Source: an uncultured Bacteroidales bacterium
GTDB lineage: Bacteria > Bacteroidota > Bacteroidia > Bacteroidales > Paludibacteraceae
Assembly (NCBI GenBank): GCA_903873355.1
Contig: CAIQOG010000142.1
Location: 1-13,227 of the forward strand
DNA: 13,227 bases
Direction of reading: 5' to 3'
The position numbers and the translations under genes are program-made. Within the stretch, counting starts at the first letter, position 1. The number at the start of each line of letters is the position of its first letter. Shown here piece after piece: positions 8,561-13,227 of this stretch. The notes beneath the pieces were generated by a model. It was not told the DNA's origin and did no database searches. It saw nothing but the letters and a program-made list of their open reading frames with translations.

Positions 8561-9703
8561 ATGAAACTCAAATTTGTACTTCTTTGTTTGTTAGGGTTTT
8601 CCTTACCCGGTTTTGCTGCAGAAAAACTTCCCGCTAAAAAAGAAATCACTTCAGCCATGAGCCGTGTTTGCGACTGGCAACTGGCGAACCTGAAAAAAAC
8701 GGAATACATTGATAAAGACTCAATAAAACATAAGTACAGAAATGCCGGTTGGATTCGGGGTACATTCCTCACCGGAATAATGGCATTTTACAACAGCACG
8801 CATGAATCAAAATACCTCGATGCTGCAACTTTATTTTGTTCCGTTAATAATTGGAAACTCGGGCCCAATTTTCAACATGCAGACGATTTGTGTATCGGAC
8901 AGGCTTATATTGAACTTTATAATCTGAAAAAGGACACGAACAGGATTAGTGATGTTAAATTCCGATTGAATGCCATACTCCAAAATCCCAAACGCGGACC
9001 GGTTGTTGGCTGGAAAGGCGATGATAACTGGAATTGGTGCGATGCACTTTATATGGCTCCACCGGTGTTTTCGCATTATTTTAAATTGACCAATAATGTC
9101 GCATATCTGGATACAATGACTGTGCTCTGGAACGATACCTATAACCTGCTGTACGACAAAAAAGAACATTTATTTTACCGCGACACCCGTTTCTCGGAAC
9201 GAACAGACGGGACTCAGAAACTCAGTAAAAACGGGAAGAAAATCTTTTGGTCGCGGGGAAATGGCTGGGTACTTGGCGGTTTAACCCGTTTGTTGCAGGA
9301 TATGCCGAAAAATTACGTTCACCGGGCTGAATTCGAAACCGTTTTTAAAGAAATGTGTGCCAGAATAGCTACTCTGCAAGGTGAAGACGGACTCTGGCGT
9401 TCGAGTTTACTTGACCCTGAAGAGTATCCGGCTCCTGAAACATCCGGATCGGGCTTTTATTGTTATGCTCTGGCTTATGGTATCAACAACGGCTTACTTT
9501 CATCAAAGACATACCTTCCGGTGGTGCTCAAAGCATGGAAAGGATTGAACTGGGCGATTGATAAAAATACCGGTATGCTCGGTTGGGTGCAGGCTGTTGG
9601 TGCCGACCCACGCTCTGTAACCGCTTCTGAATCTCAGGAATATGGTGCTGGTGCATTCCTTCTTGCTGGGAGTGAAATGATTAAAATGAAGAAAAGCAAA
9701 TGA
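8561..9703 (+). CDS. GH105 unsaturated uronyl (rhamnogalacturonyl/glucuronyl) hydrolase
   Basis: This 380-residue protein has the length and pattern of GH105 (YteR/RhiN type), an alpha6/alpha6 barrel that hydrates the double bond of a 4,5-unsaturated uronyl residue at the non-reducing end and so releases it. Visible family motifs are 'GWIRGTF' (63-69), 'HADDLCIGQAY' (106-116), 'NWCDALYMAPP' (158-168), 'FWSRGNGWVLGGL' (229-241), 'ETSGSGFYCYA' (293-303) and 'EYGAGAFLLAGSE' (360-372). Asp161 in the WCDALYMAPP motif corresponds to the key Asp143 of YteR, and Asp108/109 to the second conserved acid region. A signal peptide (1-19 or 1-20) without lipobox Cys or T9SS tail suggests the periplasm. It follows a PL8 lyase whose products it should process. 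Its stop overlaps the GH29 start (ATGA). GAG loci usually use GH88 for this step, so GH105 here is informative about the substrate. Confidence 0.92.
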   Translation: MKLKFVLLCLLGFSLPGFAAEKLPAKKEITSAMSRVCDWQLANLKKTEYIDKDSIKHKYRNAGWIRGTFLTGIMAFYNSTHESKYLDAATLFCSVNNWKLGPNFQHADDLCIGQAYIELYNLKKDTNRISDVKFRLNAILQNPKRGPVVGWKGDDNWNWCDALYMAPPVFSHYFKLTNNVAYLDTMTVLWNDTYNLLYDKKEHLFYRDTRFSERTDGTQKLSKNGKKIFWSRGNGWVLGGLTRLLQDMPKNYVHRAEFETVFKEMCARIATLQGEDGLWRSSLLDPEEYPAPETSGSGFYCYALAYGINNGLLSSKTYLPVVLKAWKGLNWAIDKNTGMLGWVQAVGADPRSVTASESQEYGAGAFLLAGSEMIKMKKSK

Positions 9704-11358
9704 TGAAATATATGAAAATTAAACTATTAACAGCCATTCTTTTATTCGGCACAGTTGTTATTGGACAAAATAATGCCCGAATGACTCAAAAAGAGGTTCT
9801 GAATGCTGATTCAGCAACGAACAAAAACCAACTTAGTATTGCCCAAGGCGTTTTTCAACCAAACTGGAAATCCCTCAACCAACGAAAATTCCCTGAATGG
9901 TTTCGCAAGGCAAAGTTTGGTATTTGGGCACACTGGGGTCCTCAGGCAGCACCCGGATATGGCGATTGGTATGCCCGCAACCTATACGACGAGAAAAACG
10001 GAGCGTACAGCTTTCATTTAAAAAAGTACGGTCATCCTTCGGAATTTGGATTCAAGGATGTGATTCCTACATGGACTGCCGATAAATTTGATGCCGACAA
10101 GTTGACGGCACTTTTCAAAAAAGCAGGAGCACGTTATCTGGTGGCCTTAGCCAATCATCATGATAATTTTGATAACTGGAATTCTAAATTTCAGCCCTGG
10201 AATTCGGTGAATATGGGTCCGAAAAGGGATATTGTGGGCGAATGGAAAGTTTCGGCAAAAAAGCAGGGACTTCGTTTTGGTGTTTCCATTCACAATATCA
10301 ACACCTGGGGATGGTACGATACGGCTCGTGGAGCGGATTCCACCGGATTAAAAGCAGGCATTCCCTACGATGGTTATTTGACCAAGGCGGATGGAAAAGG
10401 CAAATGGTGGGAAGGCTATGACCCACAAGATTTATACGGACCTATGCATGTGGGCGGACCAAACGGCGACCAACCAACAGCGGCTTTTATCAAAAACTGG
10501 TTTTTGCGCACCAAAGATTTGATTGATACGTATCAGCCTGATATTTTGGAGTTTGACCTGTGGTCGCCAAGCAATATCTGGCGTCAGTGGGTGAAATTTG
10601 ATAACACAAGTCCAGAAAAGGGTTTGGATGAGCGGGTGGGAACGCTCATTGCGCAGCATTATTTCAATCAGGAACGTAACTGGCACAAGGGGGCAGATGA
10701 AGGAATCATTACTTTGAAAGGAATTGATAAAGAAAGGCGTGGTTCCATGACAGAGGCGTTGGAACGCGATTACAGCAAGGAAATTCTGCCTGATAACTGG
10801 CAACTGGAAGAAAGCATGGGTGACTGGCATTATCAGGGCGAAGGACGCACCTATTTATCAGCTCCGAAAGTTGTGGCCATGTTATCCGAAGCAGCCTGCC
10901 GAAATGGTAATTTGCTTCTGAATGTAGTGATGTGCCCGGATGGAACGATAGCCGGAGATCAGGAAGAAACTCTTCTGACTGTGGGACGTTGGCTCGAAAC
11001 CAACGGCGAGGCTATTTACGGTAGCCACCCTTTCAGTGTGATGGGCGAAGGACCGCACCGTATGAAAAGCCGTGCGGAACTGAAAGAAGAACATTTGCCC
11101 AATGTGCTGCCAACTTACACTCAGGATGATATTCGTTTTACCAGCAATCAGGGAGCGGTTTATGCCATTGTACTGGCACCACCCACCGGAGATATACTGA
11201 TTAAATCAGTTGCGGGAATGAAAATTAAGTCAGTTTCATTATTGGGTACAAACACGAAAATCAGTTGGAAGCAAACGAAGGAAGGATTGCTTATTCAGTT
11301 TGTAAAAACATCATTATCAGATAATTTGCCATTGATTTATAAAATAAAATCAATATAA
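9700..11358 (+). CDS. GH29 alpha-L-fucosidase-like glycoside hydrolase, exported
   Basis: The 552-residue protein has a signal peptide (1-22, cut near IG|Q) and a TIM barrel typical of GH29, a retaining alpha-L-fucosidase family. Motifs are 'WFRKAKFGIWAHWGP' (67-81), 'YLVALANHHDNFDNW' (146-160), 'RFGVSIHN' (192-199), 'PDILEFDLW' (280-288), 'ESMGDWHYQ' (371-379) and 'GNLLLNVVMCPDG' (403-415). Asp286 in 'LEFD' is the expected catalytic nucleophile, where most members read 'WFD'. The acid/base cannot be fixed. Differences from the usual family text include HHDNF in place of HHDGF and 'NVVMCPDG' in place of 'NIGPxxDG', suggesting a divergent subgroup. A C-terminal beta-sandwich (about 440-550) is present; no T9SS tail is seen, so it is likely periplasmic. 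ATG 9700 overlaps the GH105 stop; ATG 9703 is also possible. Fucose is the best guess for the sugar removed, though related sugars are possible. Confidence 0.88.
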   Translation: MMKYMKIKLLTAILLFGTVVIGQNNARMTQKEVLNADSATNKNQLSIAQGVFQPNWKSLNQRKFPEWFRKAKFGIWAHWGPQAAPGYGDWYARNLYDEKNGAYSFHLKKYGHPSEFGFKDVIPTWTADKFDADKLTALFKKAGARYLVALANHHDNFDNWNSKFQPWNSVNMGPKRDIVGEWKVSAKKQGLRFGVSIHNINTWGWYDTARGADSTGLKAGIPYDGYLTKADGKGKWWEGYDPQDLYGPMHVGGPNGDQPTAAFIKNWFLRTKDLIDTYQPDILEFDLWSPSNIWRQWVKFDNTSPEKGLDERVGTLIAQHYFNQERNWHKGADEGIITLKGIDKERRGSMTEALERDYSKEILPDNWQLEESMGDWHYQGEGRTYLSAPKVVAMLSEAACRNGNLLLNVVMCPDGTIAGDQEETLLTVGRWLETNGEAIYGSHPFSVMGEGPHRMKSRAELKEEHLPNVLPTYTQDDIRFTSNQGAVYAIVLAPPTGDILIKSVAGMKIKSVSLLGTNTKISWKQTKEGLLIQFVKTSLSDNLPLIYKIKSI

Positions 11359-11366
11359 TTCATCGA

Positions 11367-13220
11367 ATGTATCAGGCATGTAAACAAATATTTTTAGCAT
11401 TACTGCTTTTTAGGGTATTCACTTTGCAGGCAGAAAATGAGCCTGCCTGCTTCACAGCCTTTATAGCTAACCCTGCTACAGCACTTCTGCCGGATTATTC
11501 TTATGCAGGATATAAGTTCGGAGTGGATTCTATTCCTACCACCAACCTGCCCATTTTTGATGTTACTAAATATGGTGCTATTCCGAATGATAATCTCGAA
11601 GACTTTGATGGCGTACAAGCTGCTATTGATGCTGCAGCAGCGGCCGGAGGAGGCATCGTTTTCTTTCCGAAAGGTAGATTTTTGATGAATGAAATGGTTG
11701 GACGTACCGATGGTATTCACATTCCCAAACCAAACATTATTTTGAGGGGTAGTGGTAGTGGAGCCGGTGGAACCGAATTGTTTATGCGGAACTACATGTT
11801 GCCCACAGATCCAAACCAAATGTGGTCTGTTCCGAGCTTATTTCATTTTTATTATTACCAGTCATCACCTGTTCGGACAAAAATTGCTTTGAATGCACTC
11901 AGGGGAGATAAGCAAATAACGGTGGACAATGTTTCGACCTTAAAAGCAGGTGATATGATTGAATTTAGAATGACCAACCCTGTGGCCAACAATGAATTAT
12001 TATCAGGGTTAACACCTTATCCCGAATGGACTACCACCATCAATAATGGAATAACCATCAATGAAAAACACAAAATTTCGGGTATTCAGGGAAATATCAT
12101 CACCCTGTCGGAACCAATCAATATCAATATAACCGCTTCTTATGGTTGGAATGTGGTTTATTTACCACTTAGTGAAGGATTGGGTGTGGAAGATATATGG
12201 TTTCACGGTAATTTTAAGGATAAAATTGTTCATCACAAAGATTTTATCAATGATGCCGGATGGAGTTTTATTCGCCTCGAACGATTCAAGGATGCTTTTA
12301 TACGTCGCCTGCGTTTTACGGATATGAATGCGGGGATAGCGGTTGTCAATGGCTATGGCTGTTCGGTGATGCACATTCGTTTCGATGGTAATCCGGGGCA
12401 TTTTTGTGTAGAAGCATCGGGTGGTACGTATGGAGTTCTTATGGGATTTATTGACGATGCTACTAATTCACCCGGGTTTTTCCACGGACCCGGACCTTCG
12501 GCAAGCAGCTCGGCAACCGTTGTATGGAGGTACAGGGGGCAATCGCGCAGTGGTTTTGATGTTCATGCTTCGTATCCCTATTATACGCTTTTCGATGTTT
12601 CAAAAAGCAGGTATATTGGCAATGGAGGTGATGCAGCTGTATGTCCTAATCACGGGAAAGACCTTACTTACTGGAATCATACTGAAAATGGAAGTAGTCC
12701 CAATATCGCTTTTTGGGAAGACCACGTGAATCCTCCTTACGGAAATTACCCAAAAATTGTAAAACCAAATATTATTGGTTGGCAGGGTAATAGTACTTTT
12801 TTAAAATCAACATTGGGCATTTTTGAAAATTACCAACAGGCAGTAACTCCCGAATCGCTTTATGAAGCACAGTTAACCCTGCGCCTGGGAACGCTGCCCG
12901 AATGGGTGAATGCAGCAAAAAAGGAGTGGTACAGATATCTTCTGAAAAAGGAATGGACCAGTGTGCTGAATAATGGTTCAAATGATTCAACCAATTACGT
13001 GTTAAATGTGTCTGCATCACCCGACAGGAATGGTTTCTATATTTTTGGCGATTGTATTCATGCTAAATATTCTGTTTTTAATAGCATGGGAAGACCTTTA
13101 TTTAATGGTATAGTTACAGATTATTTACAGTTTGTGCCTGTCTCAGCCATTCAACATGCAGTTTGCATTATTGTGTTTGAAATAAATGCTAAGAAAATTA
13201 TTCGTAAACTAATACTTTAA
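11367..13220 (+). CDS. DUF4955-like right-handed beta-helix protein with T9SS-like tail
   Basis: This 617-residue protein is a diverged paralogue of the protein at 3210-4964. They share the opening ('DYSYAGYKFG' 43-52, 'YGAIPND' 69-75, 'GGGIVFFPKGRF' 94-105), a glycine-rich 'NGGDA' segment (419-423) matching 'NGGGA' in the first copy, and the 'SLYEAQLTLRLG' block (497-508). Predicted fold is a pectate-lyase-like beta-helix, with coils around 272-365. A signal peptide (about 1-22) is present. Unlike the first copy, it continues about 110 residues beyond the SLYEAQL block into a tail that looks like a diverged T9SS sorting domain, so it is probably sent to the surface. The gene starts 8 bases after the GH29 stop and is probably cotranscribed with it. 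No catalytic residues can be assigned, and substrate is unknown. It could be a lyase, a uronate dehydratase-like enzyme or a binding protein. Confidence 0.8.
   Translation: MYQACKQIFLALLLFRVFTLQAENEPACFTAFIANPATALLPDYSYAGYKFGVDSIPTTNLPIFDVTKYGAIPNDNLEDFDGVQAAIDAAAAAGGGIVFFPKGRFLMNEMVGRTDGIHIPKPNIILRGSGSGAGGTELFMRNYMLPTDPNQMWSVPSLFHFYYYQSSPVRTKIALNALRGDKQITVDNVSTLKAGDMIEFRMTNPVANNELLSGLTPYPEWTTTINNGITINEKHKISGIQGNIITLSEPININITASYGWNVVYLPLSEGLGVEDIWFHGNFKDKIVHHKDFINDAGWSFIRLERFKDAFIRRLRFTDMNAGIAVVNGYGCSVMHIRFDGNPGHFCVEASGGTYGVLMGFIDDATNSPGFFHGPGPSASSSATVVWRYRGQSRSGFDVHASYPYYTLFDVSKSRYIGNGGDAAVCPNHGKDLTYWNHTENGSSPNIAFWEDHVNPPYGNYPKIVKPNIIGWQGNSTFLKSTLGIFENYQQAVTPESLYEAQLTLRLGTLPEWVNAAKKEWYRYLLKKEWTSVLNNGSNDSTNYVLNVSASPDRNGFYIFGDCIHAKYSVFNSMGRPLFNGIVTDYLQFVPVSAIQHAVCIIVFEINAKKIIRKLIL
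12993..13217 (+). other. Diverged T9SS-like C-terminal sorting domain of the second DUF4955-like protein
   Basis: Residues 543-617 keep the general pattern of a sorting tail: 'YSVFNSMGRPLFNG' matches the usual '..I.D..GR.V..' strand, and the protein ends 'KKIIRKLIL' like many KLVIK-type ends. The opening YPNP motif is missing ('SASPDRNG' stands there) and 'GVYVV' is replaced by 'AVCIIVFE', so function as a secretion signal is likely but not certain. Confidence 0.55.
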
Positions 13221-13227
13221 TCCTAAA

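Noticed and set aside
10432..10830. A 132-codon open frame on the - strand inside the GH29 gene
   Set aside because: It overlaps the conserved GH29 core on the other strand and its product has no recognisable features.
11400..11819. A 139-codon open frame on the - strand inside the second DUF4955 gene
   Set aside because: It is fully antisense to a supported gene with signal peptide and conserved motifs, and has no start context or family features.
12421..12729. A 102-codon + strand open frame overlapping the second DUF4955 gene
   Set aside because: It is an alternate frame of a gene that is continuous and similar to its paralogue across this region; no frameshift is needed.
1..13227. Search for direct repeats, insertion sequences, tRNA genes or CRISPR arrays
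   Set aside because: Reading by eye gave no repeated arrays, transposase motifs or tRNA-like clover-leaf segments; the window is almost completely filled by seven genes.

Overview
The window looks like part of a polysaccharide utilization locus from a Bacteroidota bacterium. Three lines of evidence support this. Two, probably three, proteins end in type IX secretion system (T9SS) sorting domains. Four of six complete proteins have a signal peptide predicted to leave Gln at the mature N-terminus, a Bacteroidota habit. The DNA is moderately AT-rich, and the upstream regions are A/T-rich without clear Shine-Dalgarno sequences. A T9SS-bearing anaerobe of the Bacteroidales or a relative is a guess; the genus cannot be fixed from this sequence.

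Layout, all on the + strand: the 3' end of a GH2 glycosidase (1-746), a PL8 polysaccharide lyase of the chondroitin AC/hyaluronate/xanthan lyase type (746-3175), a DUF4955-like beta-helix protein (3210-4964), a 161-bp gap, a large PL8 lyase of the chondroitin ABC lyase type (5126-8506), a GH105 unsaturated uronyl hydrolase (8561-9703), a GH29 alpha-L-fucosidase-like enzyme (9700-11358), and a second DUF4955-like protein (11367-13220). Coding density is very high. Junctions 1/2 and 5/6 overlap by 1 and 4 bases, and junction 6/7 is 8 bases, so the genes probably form one or two transcripts. No SusC/SusD pair, regulator, sulfatase, transposase, tRNA, rRNA or CRISPR array is visible.

Inferred pathway: the two PL8 lyases cut a uronate-containing polysaccharide by beta-elimination, probably at the cell surface because both carry T9SS tails. 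GH105 then removes the 4,5-unsaturated uronyl residue from the new non-reducing ends in the periplasm. GH29 and GH2 remove fucose (or a related sugar) and a beta-linked galactose or glucuronate. The two DUF4955 beta-helix proteins have no assigned activity here and are candidates for additional lyases or related enzymes. PL8 with GH105 rather than GH88, plus a fucosidase and no sulfatase, does not match a standard chondroitin or hyaluronan locus. The likely target is therefore an unusual fucosylated, glucuronate-containing glycan. This target is inferred, not shown.
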